DNA of 64,000 nucleotides, from NCBI RefSeq assembly GCF_013407955.1, contig NZ_JACCBU010000001.1:4092001-4156000 (forward strand), in the 5' to 3' direction. This stretch comes from Microlunatus parietis. Lineage in GTDB: Bacteria; Actinomycetota; Actinomycetes; Propionibacteriales; Propionibacteriaceae. Every line of letters begins with the position of its first letter. Position 1 is the first letter of the stretch. Positions 8,234 to 15,778 of the stretch are shown here, piece after piece. The notes beneath the pieces were generated by a model. It saw only the letters and a list, made by a program, of their open reading frames with translations, searched no databases and had not been told where the DNA came from. A program made the translations under genes and the position numbers.

Positions 8234-9016
8234 TCACCCGAGCAGCAGCCGGGCGATCGCGATCACGCCGAGGATGACGATGATCGTCCGCAGCGCGATC
8301 GGCGGCAGCCGGCGGCCGACGCTCGCGCCGATGAAGCCGCCGATCAGGCTGCCGGCGGCGATCAGACCCGCCGCGGGCCAACTGATCCGGTCGAACGCCA
8401 CGATCGTGTACGCGAGCGCGGCGACGATGTTGACCCCGAGCGCCAGCACGTTCTTCAGCGCGTTCAGCCGCTGCATGCTCTCCGGCATCAGCGCGCCCAT
8501 CGCGCCGACCAGCAGAATGCCTTGCGCGGCAGTGAAGTAGCCGCCGTAGATGCCGATCAGGAAGACCAGGAAGATCAACAAGACCGTCTTGCCGCGGGAC
8601 AGCGTCTCGCCGTCCTCGCCGGCCGCCTCGGCCCGGCGCCGGGCCCAGGCCTGGATCCTGGGCTGCAGCACGACCAGCAGTACCGCCAGCCCGAGCAGCA
8701 CCGGGACGATCACCCGGAACACCGTCGGCGGCAGGTGCAGCAGCAGCCAGGCGCCGCAGACCGCGCCGAGCAGCGAGGCGGGCAGCAGCTGCAGCAGCCG
8801 GCGGCCCTGGCCCTTGAGCTCGCGGCGGTAGCCCCAGGATCCGGACGCGCTGCCGGGCACCTGGCCGATCGCGTTGGACATGGTGGCCACGACGGGCTCG
8901 TACCCGAAGGTGATCAAGGTCGGGAAGGTGATCATGGTGCCGGAACCGACCACCGCGTTGATCGTGCCGGCGCCGACTCCGGCGAGCAGGATCAGCAGGA
9001 TCTCGACGGGACTCAC
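8234..9016 (-). CDS. TSUP (TauE/SafE) family membrane transporter
   Basis: A 260-residue polytopic membrane protein of the sulfite exporter TauE/SafE family. Two related halves are visible, each opening with a glycine-rich helix (VGAGTINAVVGSGTMITFP and GIYGGYFTAAQGILLVG), with about eight membrane spans in all and a basic cytoplasmic linker near residues 125-145. Family members move sulfur oxyanions or organosulfonates; the substrate here cannot be read from sequence. It is monocistronic, divergent from the phosphotransferase gene at 9098. Confidence 0.9.
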   Translation of the reverse strand: MSPVEILLILLAGVGAGTINAVVGSGTMITFPTLITFGYEPVVATMSNAIGQVPGSASGSWGYRRELKGQGRRLLQLLPASLLGAVCGAWLLLHLPPTVFRVIVPVLLGLAVLLVVLQPRIQAWARRRAEAAGEDGETLSRGKTVLLIFLVFLIGIYGGYFTAAQGILLVGAMGALMPESMQRLNALKNVLALGVNIVAALAYTIVAFDRISWPAAGLIAAGSLIGGFIGASVGRRLPPIALRTIIVILGVIAIARLLLG

Positions 9017-9097
9017 TCGGTCGAGGGTACGAGACGGGCTCCGGTCGCCTGAAATCCGGTCGCGCCCTAAGCGAGCCCGTGCCTAGGCTGACGGCTC

Positions 9098-10063
9098 GTG
9101 AACACCACCCCACGGAGTTCTTCTCCTCCGCTTCGCTCCCCCGAACAACTCCGCGGGGACCCCGGAAAGAGTGAACCCGTACCCACTCCTCAGCTCGCCG
9201 AGGCCGAGATCCGCGCCCTCGCCGAGCGGGCCCTGGGCGTCCCCGTGTCCGCGACGGCGCCGCTGGCCGGGTCGGTCGGCAACCAGAATCTCCGGTTGGA
9301 CACCGAGCGGGGGCGGTTCTCGATCAAGCTCGCCGCGGAGAGCGAACTCGCCGGCGAGCGCTGGGGACTGGAACGGGCGGCCGAGGCCGGGGTTCCGGTG
9401 CCTCGGGTCGCCGCGGCCGGCGAACTGGGCGGCGACCGCGGGTTCATGATCACCGGCTGGGTTCCGGGCGGTCCGGCGACGGTCGCCGACACCGAGGCGC
9501 TGGTCGAGGCCGGTCGGGCCATCCGGCGCTACCACGAGGTCGGCGGGCCGGGCTACGGGCTGGCCGACGTCGAGGCCGGGGCAGCTCGCGGCCGGTTCGG
9601 CAGTTGGGCCGAGCGGCTCGCCGACATCGTGGCGAAGACCGAGCCGCTGGTCCGGCACGGCGTGATCACCGCCGAGCTCGCCGACGGGTTCCGGGCGGCC
9701 GTGGATGATCATGCCGACGCGATCGCGTACGACGGCGAGGGCGTCCTGCTGCACTGCGACCTGAAGCCGGCCCACCTTTTCGTCGCCGACGGGCGGCTGT
9801 CCTCGATCATCGACTGGGGCGACACGTCCTACGGCGATCCCCGCTACGACCTGGCCCGGCTTTCGGTGGCCGAGGATGCGATCTTCCGGCCGGCCCTGGA
9901 GGGGTACGGGCTCGAGCTGGAAGCCGAACTATCCCGGACCCTCGCCTGCTATCGCGCCATCCAGCGGGTGGACGCGCTGCACTACGAACTGATGGCCGGC
10001 GGCGACTGGTTCGACGTCTACCGCCAGACGATCATCGACTGGCTCGCTCCCCAGCGAACGTGA
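9098..10063 (+). CDS. Aminoglycoside phosphotransferase (APH) family kinase
   Basis: A 321-residue APH-fold protein. The catalytic loop HCDLKPAHLFV and the metal-binding IIDWGDTSYGDPRYDLARL are intact, so it is probably an active small-molecule kinase. The substrate is unknown and the name does not imply antibiotic resistance. The only usable start is GTG 9098; the first 30 codons are low-complexity and are encoded by an 11-bp inverted repeat (CGGAGTTCTTC / GAACAACTCCG), as if a repeat element had inserted into the 5' end. The 3' end overlaps the convergent kinase gene by 32 bp. Confidence 0.82.
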   Translation: MNTTPRSSSPPLRSPEQLRGDPGKSEPVPTPQLAEAEIRALAERALGVPVSATAPLAGSVGNQNLRLDTERGRFSIKLAAESELAGERWGLERAAEAGVPVPRVAAAGELGGDRGFMITGWVPGGPATVADTEALVEAGRAIRRYHEVGGPGYGLADVEAGAARGRFGSWAERLADIVAKTEPLVRHGVITAELADGFRAAVDDHADAIAYDGEGVLLHCDLKPAHLFVADGRLSSIIDWGDTSYGDPRYDLARLSVAEDAIFRPALEGYGLELEAELSRTLACYRAIQRVDALHYELMAGGDWFDVYRQTIIDWLAPQRT

Positions 10064-10586
10064 TCAACTCGGGCAGCGTCGGCGAGTAGCCTTCGGTGGT
10101 GTCGACGTCGACGGTGGGGACGTCGAGAGTGATCGGGTCGAAGTTCAGGGTGCGTTCGCGGACCTCGGCCAGATGATCAAGATCGCCGTGGGCGGCGGCG
10201 CGGAGCCCGTTCTCCTCGTACCGGCGGCGGATCCTGGCCGCGACCGTGTCGGGATCGACCCGGCAGCGGACCAGGCGGACCGCGGCCAGCCCGAGCAGCG
10301 GAGTCAGGCCGGGACGCCACAGCTTGTCCTGGTACGCGGCCTCGGCGACCACCGTGATCCCGGCCCGCAGCAGGTATTCGACAACCCCGAAGAACGCCGG
10401 CAGTGTGCGCAGGTTCAACTCGTCGACCGGGCCGGGCACGAAACCCGGGTGGGCGTGGACCATGCCTTCCTTGAGCTCGTCCCGGCAGATGGCCGGGCAA
10501 CCGACGCCCTGCGCGATCAGGTGGGCCAGCGTGGTCTTGCCGGAACCGGGCGGACCACTGACGACGATCAAGGAGGGGAAGGCCAT
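10032..10586 (-). CDS. P-loop AAA-type kinase/ATPase
   Basis: A 184-residue protein that starts with a textbook Walker A, VVSGPPGSGKTTLAHLIA at about residues 8-25, followed by CRDELKEGM and a C-terminal RIRRRYEENG lid. The small size and layout match zeta-toxin/chloramphenicol-kinase-like nucleotide or small-molecule kinases often annotated only as ATP-binding proteins. There is no partner antitoxin gene. Its convergent 32-bp overlap with the APH-family kinase gene leaves no room for a terminator between them. Substrate unknown. Confidence 0.8.
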   Translation of the reverse strand: MAFPSLIVVSGPPGSGKTTLAHLIAQGVGCPAICRDELKEGMVHAHPGFVPGPVDELNLRTLPAFFGVVEYLLRAGITVVAEAAYQDKLWRPGLTPLLGLAAVRLVRCRVDPDTVAARIRRRYEENGLRAAAHGDLDHLAEVRERTLNFDPITLDVPTVDVDTTEGYSPTLPELITFAGERASR

Positions 10587-10616
10587 ACCTCGTGTTCTAG
10601 CACGGCCCGTTCATGA

Positions 10617-11114
10617 TCAGGAAACCTGAGCCTCGAAGTGAGAACGCAGGGCCGGGAAGTAGTCGTCGAAGTTCGGCGTCGGTGCGTCCGTGACCGAGGC
10701 CACGAGTTGATCAAGGTAGTACTCCCAGCCGGGGCCGATCTCGCCGACAGCGGCTGGGTCGACCCGGTGCATGACGAATCGCAACTCGGCGTGATCACCG
10801 GCTCCGCTCAGTTCGAGGCTCACGTCCCAACTGCCCTGATCATCGATGGTTAGCACCCGCAGTCGCCGCGGTGCCGCGCACTCGGTGATCTTGACGTCGG
10901 CCCACGGCGTGTCGTCCTCGAAGCCGAGTTGCATCCTGACCGTCGAGCCGACGGCGCCTTCGCCTTCCCAGCGGCCGATCCAGCGGGCCGTGCGGTCAGG
11001 TTCGGTGATGCTGGCCCAGGCGTCGTCGATCGAACCGGGCAGGGTCCGGGTGAGGACGAGGTCGACGCCGTCGGCGTTCGGGACCAGGCGTCCGGTGGGG
11101 GTCGGTGTGGTCAT
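10617..11114 (-). CDS. SRPBCC (AHSA1-like) domain protein
   Basis: A 165-residue START/Bet v1-like fold protein with the pattern LVLTRTLPGSIDDAWASITEPDRTARWIG at the N-terminus and the GWEYYLDQL helix near the C-terminus, both typical of the AHSA1 group found next to ArsR regulators. The ATG at 11114 overlaps the ArsR stop by 4 nt (ATGA), so the two are translationally coupled. The hydrophobic cavity of this fold suggests ligand binding or light catalysis; nothing more specific is visible. Confidence 0.88.
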   Translation of the reverse strand: MTTPTPTGRLVPNADGVDLVLTRTLPGSIDDAWASITEPDRTARWIGRWEGEGAVGSTVRMQLGFEDDTPWADVKITECAAPRRLRVLTIDDQGSWDVSLELSGAGDHAELRFVMHRVDPAAVGEIGPGWEYYLDQLVASVTDAPTPNFDDYFPALRSHFEAQVS

Positions 11115-11461
11115 GCTGATTGCTCCTTCGGGTTGTTCGCTTCGGTACGGCGATCGCGGCGGGCTCGGGCGACCTCGGTGACCAGCGCATCGAGTCGGCT
11201 CGGCAGCGACGGCCCGAGCAGTCGGTTCAGATACGCCGCGACCTCGGCCAACGGCTCCGGCCGCAGCCGATAGATCCGCTGCCGCCCGACCAGTTCGGCC
11301 TCGACCACCCCGCACTCGATCAGGATCCGCAGATGCTTGCTGACCGCGGGCCGACTGATCGGAAAGTGCTCCGCGATCCGGCCGGCCGGCAGCGGGGAGG
11401 CATGCAGCAGTTCGAGGATCTCCCGGCGAACCGGGTCCGCGATCGCTCGTGCTCCGTCCAT
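11111..11461 (-). CDS. ArsR family winged-helix regulator
   Basis: A 116-residue ArsR/SmtB-type repressor: ADPVRREILELLHASPLPAGRIAEHF, the recognition helix SRPAVSKHLRIL and the wing VVEAELVGRQRIYRL. No cysteine-rich metal site is present, consistent with the non-metal ArsR group that pairs with SRPBCC genes. The start at ATG 11461 lies 10 bp downstream of a perfect 16-bp palindrome, its probable operator, so the ArsR-SRPBCC operon is likely autorepressed. Confidence 0.9.
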   Translation of the reverse strand: MDGARAIADPVRREILELLHASPLPAGRIAEHFPISRPAVSKHLRILIECGVVEAELVGRQRIYRLRPEPLAEVAAYLNRLLGPSLPSRLDALVTEVARARRDRRTEANNPKEQSA

Positions 11462-11471
11462 GCCCGAAAGC

Positions 11472-11487
11472 GTAACCGATCGGTTAC
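11472..11487 (-). promoter_or_regulatory. ArsR operator palindrome
   Basis: GTAACCGATCGGTTAC is a perfect 16-bp palindrome 10 bp upstream of the ArsR start codon. The position would block transcription initiation or elongation. The core contains the consensus-like GTAAC half-site seen for small winged-helix dimers. Confidence 0.65.
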
Positions 11488-11670
11488 ACGTTCCGCAAGG
11501 GGCCCGGTTCGGCGAATCCCGCCTCATGGTGTCCCGCGACCGCGGAGACCTGTTGCTGATCTTGTTCGGCATATTCGGCGGGGCAGGGTGCGGCGCCGGT
11601 CCGGACCCGCGCGAGCGGTCCGGGTGGCGGCTCTCGAGGAGGACCGGGCCGCGGTCGTTGTCGTGAGGCA

Positions 11671-11934
11671 TTGGGGCGCCACCACCGGCTTCAGTACCCA
11701 CGTTTCGATCGTCGGGCGGAGGAGAAGCTGGGTCGTGACAACGAGAACTTCAGCGACGGCGTGCTGCCGCTCGGCCCTGACACCGCGCTCGACCTCCGGG
11801 GTCACCTGGTGCGCCGCGGCCCGGTCACCACGGCCGCCACCAACCGGCTCAGGATCGAAACCCCGGCAGGCGCCCGGGTCTTTGCCCGGTTGCCCGAACG
11901 AGGCCAGGTCGCGATCGACTACCGGACGCCCTGA
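11671..11934 (+). pseudogene. Unrecognised coding remnant
   Basis: From a TTG at 11671 the frame encodes about 87 residues that look protein-like (RRAEEKLGRDNENFSDGV, then GPDTALDLRG and ARVFARLPERGQVAIDYRT). The second half has the alternating pattern of a small beta-sandwich domain. No start context, upstream domain or family signature is recognisable, so I read it as the surviving C-terminus of a deleted gene. Confidence 0.25.
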
Positions 11935-12010
11935 CCGGCCGGCGGGTCGCCGTCACGGGCAGGCCTTCGTGACGGCGGGCCGTCCGAGCTGGGCGGTCCG
12001 AAGCCCACGG

Positions 12011-12210
12011 GAATGTCAACCTGGCCGCGGTTCGGGCCGCGGGAGTGCGGGCTTGTCGACAACGCCACGGGTTGGGTCCCGAAATGCGCAGGAATGTCGA
12101 CAACGCCACGCTCCGGGCCGCCAAGGATGCGGGGTTTTCTCGATGATTCCGCGGGTGGGTCGCGAAAGGTGGGGGAGTGTCGACCATGCCGCGGTCGGGC
12201 TGGGAGGGGA
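12011..12210. repeat. Imperfect 40-43 bp tandem repeat, five units
   Basis: Units begin at about 12011, 12051, 12092, 12135 and 12175. Each carries a variant of the block TGTCGACAACGCC followed by a CGGG..GGGTC.CGAAA.TGCG-like block; units 2 and 3 are closest and unit 4 is the most decayed. Period drift (40, 41, 43, 40) argues against coding constraint on the unit as a whole. No function is evident. Confidence 0.7.
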
Positions 12211-12548
12211 CCGGGCTTCGCGAGCGAGAATCGGCCGGGCGTGGAGCCGCGCTGCTGCGAACGGAGGGTGTGACCCGCTGGGCCCAGGATCGCATTGCAC
12301 AGCCCGACCTCACCGAGTGGACCTAACGGGCAGGTCCCGGGCACGTTTGGTTGCCCTCAGCGTCCGCTCGATGGCGGCACGATCGAGTCGGTACCGCGGG
12401 CCGCCCTACCACCGGGCCCGCCCGGTCACGTTCCCGCCGGAACGCGACCCCAGCCGACTCCGTGATTGACCGCCGCGAGTAGCGCGTGTTGTGGATTCGG
12501 CATAGTCGTGTGACCTCGCGGAAGATCTTGTTGGTGGGTGACGTCGTC

Positions 12549-12695
12549 GAGCGGACGCCCTGACCGGCGAATCCGCGCCGAAATGGAGGTCAAGGCGTCC
12601 GCTCAGTAAAGGTGGCCCGGCAGCGCATCTTGCCGTTTGCCCTTTGCTGCCCCCCGACGGCCGGGGAGTCGGCCCGTGCAGCAAAGTGCAAGATC
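12549..12695. repeat. Two consecutive inverted repeats (structured intergenic element)
   Basis: The first has 17-bp arms, GAGCGGACGCCCTGACC (12549-12565) and GGTCAAGGCGTCCGCTC (12588-12604), with one mismatch and a 22-nt loop. The second pairs ATCTTGC plus TTTGCTGC (about 12628-12650) with GCAGCAAA plus GCAAGAT (12678-12695), enclosing a further small stem built on CCGAC/GTCGG. The paired architecture suggests a folded RNA, terminator or MITE-like remnant some 300 bp before the toxin start. Confidence 0.5.
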
Positions 12696-12986
12696 GTGCC
12701 ACTCGCCGGTCCGCTGCTGGCGTCCACCTCACGACCCGACCGCTGTGGATTTCCGCCGCGTCTGACCGGCTGAAATTCACTCCGGTCGTGTGCCTCGAGT
12801 ACGGGGAGGGCCGCGAGTTCGTCGGCGACGGTGCCTACGGATCGAATGCTGCAGCACCCTGAGTAACCGGCGGACATCACACCGGTCGCGTCACGACCCG
12901 GACCGCGGAAAGGTCGACAGCGCCGTGGGTGTGGCCGTGTTCCCGGCCGGCGCGGTCGGTTAGCCTCGGCGGAGCGGCGGGAGGTG

Positions 12987-14372
12987 ATGGCGGTGCGGGA
13001 GTTGGGTCGGGCCGAGGGCGAGCGGGAGGCACCGGACGGGCGTGATCTTCCGGAGTCGCAGCGGTCGGGCCGGTCCGAGGAGGACTGGCGCCGGGCGGAG
13101 CGCGCGATGGACGAGTTGCGGCTGGAGTATGCCCGGCGGCGGCACGAGGCACGGGAGGCCCGGATCGCCGAGGCGGCCGAGCGGGGCGTCTCCCGCGAGG
13201 AGTTCGTGGCGAAGGAGGAAGTCGCCTACGAGGATGCCCGGCAGGCCGAGGAGTTGCAGGAGTCGCGCCGTAAGATCAGCAGTCCGGCTCTCTGGGGGCC
13301 GCCCGAGACGCACGAGGCGCAGCGGCGGGAGCCGTACGAGCGGCAGGACCGGGCGCTGGAGCACTTCCGGACCGCGCCGATCGAGGGACCCGAGAACACG
13401 CCGCTCGACCCGGATCGGCGACGAGTGTTTCCGGTGACGGAGTGGACCCGTAGGGATCCGACGTTTCCGGCGGGCGATCTGGGCCGCCGGGACGAGCTGG
13501 TGTACAAGCGGTACGAGGCATCCGAGCGTGAGCGTGGGGCGGAGTCCTTCCGGTTGCCCGGTGGGCGGATTGATCTTGCCGGCAGCATCCAGCCGGTCGC
13601 CGAACCGCTTCGGGAGCGTTATCCGGCGGGGGTCGAGTTCTCGGAGCGCGGGCATCCTGATCTTGGTCGGTACGCGAGCAAGACCGTCGAGTTGCGGAAC
13701 GGTTTCGACCGGCCGGAGCACGCCGAGGTGGACGATCGGGCCAACCTGATCTTCGGCTGGGAGAGCACCCCGGAGGGCAAGACCTGGCACAAGTCGGGCG
13801 ACGGGCGGACGGTGTGGCTGGTCGACACCGAATTGCACGAGCAGTACGGGCACGCCGACGAACCGAAAGACCGATCGCTGCGACTGTCGACCGCGGACCC
13901 CGAACACAAGGAGTTGCTGAACCAACCGCCGCCGGACAGCACCGTGGTGGTCGACGAGCGCTTCACCTACCGCACCGATCACCTGGGTCGCGTCGTCCAC
14001 GCCTCGGCGAAGCTGGAAGTCGTCGACCTTGATCATCCGCGGGACAAGTCGGCCCAGGCGCAGTTGATCGGGAAGCTCCCCGGTGATCATGCCGGGCACC
14101 TGTTCGCCAGGATCTTCCAAGGCCCCGGAGAGACGATCAACCTCACGGCGATGGAAGCGAACAAGGTCAACCTCGGACAGTTCAAGAGCGCTGAGAACGC
14201 CTGGCGGCGAGCCGTCGAAGCTGGTCGTGACGTCAAGGTCGACATCTCCCTCGTCTATGCCACGGACACGCCGCGTCCAGATGCCCTTCAGTTGACCTGG
14301 TGGATCGACGGTGAGAGAGACGAGCGATTCATCTACAACACTCCACGCCCCAACGACACGGAGACAACATGA
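12987..14372 (+). CDS. Polymorphic toxin: degenerate WHH-type HNH module plus C-terminal EndoNS_2-like nuclease
   Basis: A 461-residue protein in three parts. Residues 1-130 are charged, Arg/Glu-rich and probably helical (coiled-coil-like). Residues about 205-290 resemble the WHH nucleases of the HNH/EndoVII superfamily (ERGHPDLGRYA, then TPEGKTWHKSGDGRTVWLV and H..YGHAD), but the second His of the WHH motif is Lys269, so this module may be dead. Residues about 340-461 match DNA/RNA non-specific endonucleases: DHAGHLFARIFQGPGETINL (H368-G370-H371) followed by EANKVNLGQFKSAENAW, with apparent active-site residues kept. There is no signal peptide or known export domain. ATG 12987 follows GGGAGG; its stop overlaps the immunity gene by 4 nt. 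Confidence 0.8.
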   Translation: MAVRELGRAEGEREAPDGRDLPESQRSGRSEEDWRRAERAMDELRLEYARRRHEAREARIAEAAERGVSREEFVAKEEVAYEDARQAEELQESRRKISSPALWGPPETHEAQRREPYERQDRALEHFRTAPIEGPENTPLDPDRRRVFPVTEWTRRDPTFPAGDLGRRDELVYKRYEASERERGAESFRLPGGRIDLAGSIQPVAEPLRERYPAGVEFSERGHPDLGRYASKTVELRNGFDRPEHAEVDDRANLIFGWESTPEGKTWHKSGDGRTVWLVDTELHEQYGHADEPKDRSLRLSTADPEHKELLNQPPPDSTVVVDERFTYRTDHLGRVVHASAKLEVVDLDHPRDKSAQAQLIGKLPGDHAGHLFARIFQGPGETINLTAMEANKVNLGQFKSAENAWRRAVEAGRDVKVDISLVYATDTPRPDALQLTWWIDGERDERFIYNTPRPNDTETT

Positions 14373-14773
14373 CCCCCGACCCAGAAACCCTGAAGAGAAT
14401 TGCCTCAGCCATGGTGGAGCCCGCGCCGAAGGGCTGGTCACGCATCCAACTCTTCGCGTCGGCTGTGGCCTCCGGCAACCAGACCAAGTTGGCGATCGAG
14501 AAAGGCGACGGCAATGTCGATCGGTCGCAGGGCATCAGCGCCGATGGCCATTTCGCGATCGGCGATCTCCGCGCAGCGATGTACGCCGAGGGAGTCGGCA
14601 CCTGGTACAACGCAACTTTCACCCTGACGCCGGATGGGCAGTTGGAAACCGACTTCGACTACGACAACCCGCCGTACAACGGCGACTATGTCGACGTGAT
14701 GCTGGAAGATGATCAAGAGGCGTACCCGCGCAGCCCCGAGAACCTCCCGGCCTGGCACCCCTCGCGCACGTGA
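14369..14773 (+). CDS. YezG/DUF600-like immunity protein
   Basis: A 134-residue acidic protein with the family pattern: an N-terminal ALVEPAPKGW-type helix and strand (IASAMVEPAPKGWSRIQLF), then YNATFTLTPDGQLETDFDYD and a trailing acidic stretch. YezG-family proteins neutralise nuclease toxins such as the Bacillus YeeF C-terminal domain. ATG 14369 overlaps the toxin stop (ATGA), which is the expected arrangement of a cognate pair, and its own stop overlaps the next start (GTGA). Acidic character suits blocking a nucleic-acid-binding surface. Pairing is inferred from family and overlap. Confidence 0.8.
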   Translation: MTPDPETLKRIASAMVEPAPKGWSRIQLFASAVASGNQTKLAIEKGDGNVDRSQGISADGHFAIGDLRAAMYAEGVGTWYNATFTLTPDGQLETDFDYDNPPYNGDYVDVMLEDDQEAYPRSPENLPAWHPSRT

Positions 14774-15720
14774 CGCCCTTCTCCGCCGAGCAACTGGAAG
14801 CTCACCGAATCGGGCTGACCGGGTTCTGCTACCGGATGCTCGGTGGCGCGGCCGAGGCCGAGGATGCGGTGCAGGAGACGATGCTGCGGGCCTGGCGGGC
14901 GGCCGGCTCCTACGATCCGGGCCGGGGCGCGTTCAGCACCTGGCTCTACCGGATCGCCGCCAATCTCTGCCTGGACCTGCTCCGCGGTGCGGCTCGCCGG
15001 ACGATCGCGACCGACCTGGGTCCGGCCGCGAACGGCCCCGAGCTGGGACTTCCGTTGCCGGACGACCGCTGGATCCGGCCGATGCCGGATGCCCGGGTGC
15101 TGCCGGACGACCCGGCCGAGTTGGCGGCGCAGCGGGAGTCGGTCCGGCTCGCCTTCGTCGCGGCTCTGCAGCAGCTGCCGCCGAAGCAGCGGGCGGTGCT
15201 GATCCTGCGCGAGGTGCTCGGTTGGCCCGCCGCGGAGGTTGCGACGCTGCTGGACTCCTCGGTCGCCTCGGTGAACAGCGCGCTGCAGCGGGCCAGGGCC
15301 ACGCTGCGGCGGCCGGCCCCGGCGGCACCGCTGGACGCCGCGCACCGGTCGCTGCTGGACCGGTATGTCGACGCCTTCCAACGGTTCGACATCGAGGCGC
15401 TGACGGCGTTGCTGCACGAGGACGCGACGATGTCGATGCCGCCCTATCCCTGGTGGCTGCGGGGCCGGGCCGCGATCCGTACCGCCCTGGAACATTCGGA
15501 CGGGACCTGCCACGGGGCCCGGCTGCTGCCGGTCGCGGTCAACGGGTCGCCGGCGTTCGGGCAGTACCACCCGCACGGCGACCGCTACCGGCCCTTCGCG
15601 CTGGACGTGCTGGACCTCGCGGACGGGCGGATCGTCGGGATGACCACGTTCCTGGACGCCGCCGGCGACTTCGCCCGGTTCGGCCTGCCGGTCGAGCTGC
15701 TGGTTGCTGAGTTCCGATGA
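14770..15720 (+). CDS. ECF sigma factor with SnoaL-like C-terminal domain (SigG/SigJ-type)
   Basis: A 316-residue sigma-70 family factor: region 2 (GFCYRMLGGAAEAEDAVQET...FSTWLYRIAANLCLDLLR) in residues 15-80, region 4 (LPPKQRAVLILREVLGWPAAEVATLL) near 135-190, and a SnoaL/NTF2-like extension from about 200 that replaces a separate anti-sigma factor in this group. The start GTG 14770 overlaps the immunity-gene stop (GTGA), so it is read from the toxin-immunity transcript by coupled translation. It may also act on the hydrolase gene that follows. Its target promoters are not evident. Confidence 0.9.
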   Translation: MTPFSAEQLEAHRIGLTGFCYRMLGGAAEAEDAVQETMLRAWRAAGSYDPGRGAFSTWLYRIAANLCLDLLRGAARRTIATDLGPAANGPELGLPLPDDRWIRPMPDARVLPDDPAELAAQRESVRLAFVAALQQLPPKQRAVLILREVLGWPAAEVATLLDSSVASVNSALQRARATLRRPAPAAPLDAAHRSLLDRYVDAFQRFDIEALTALLHEDATMSMPPYPWWLRGRAAIRTALEHSDGTCHGARLLPVAVNGSPAFGQYHPHGDRYRPFALDVLDLADGRIVGMTTFLDAAGDFARFGLPVELLVAEFR

Positions 15721-15778
15721 GTTTCAGGGTCACGGTTCGTACAACCGGAATGTGAGTGCGAACAACGAAAGGATCTCC

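Larger units (their letters stand above)
11488..12986. other. Gene-poor island upstream of the toxin operon
   Basis: About 1.5 kb without a convincing complete gene. It holds an unrecognised open frame (11671-11934), a 41-bp tandem repeat (12011-12210), nested inverted repeats (12549-12695) and otherwise unstructured G+C-rich sequence. The shared 15-mer GGACGCCCTGACCGG at about 11924 and 12552 may reflect duplication. Such islands next to polymorphic toxins are usual sites of rearrangement. Confidence 0.5.

Noticed and set aside
9098..10063. Aminoglycoside resistance function for the APH-family genes
   Set aside because: Only the kinase fold is visible; most actinobacterial members act on other small molecules and nothing here points to antibiotics.
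12013..12313. Small open frames on both strands through the 41-bp repeat
   Set aside because: Period drift of 40-43 bp breaks the frame between units, so the unit is not under coding constraint.
12960..14441. A 493-codon minus-strand frame opposite the toxin
   Set aside because: The plus-strand toxin has recognisable nuclease motifs, a ribosome site and an overlapping immunity gene; the minus frame has none.
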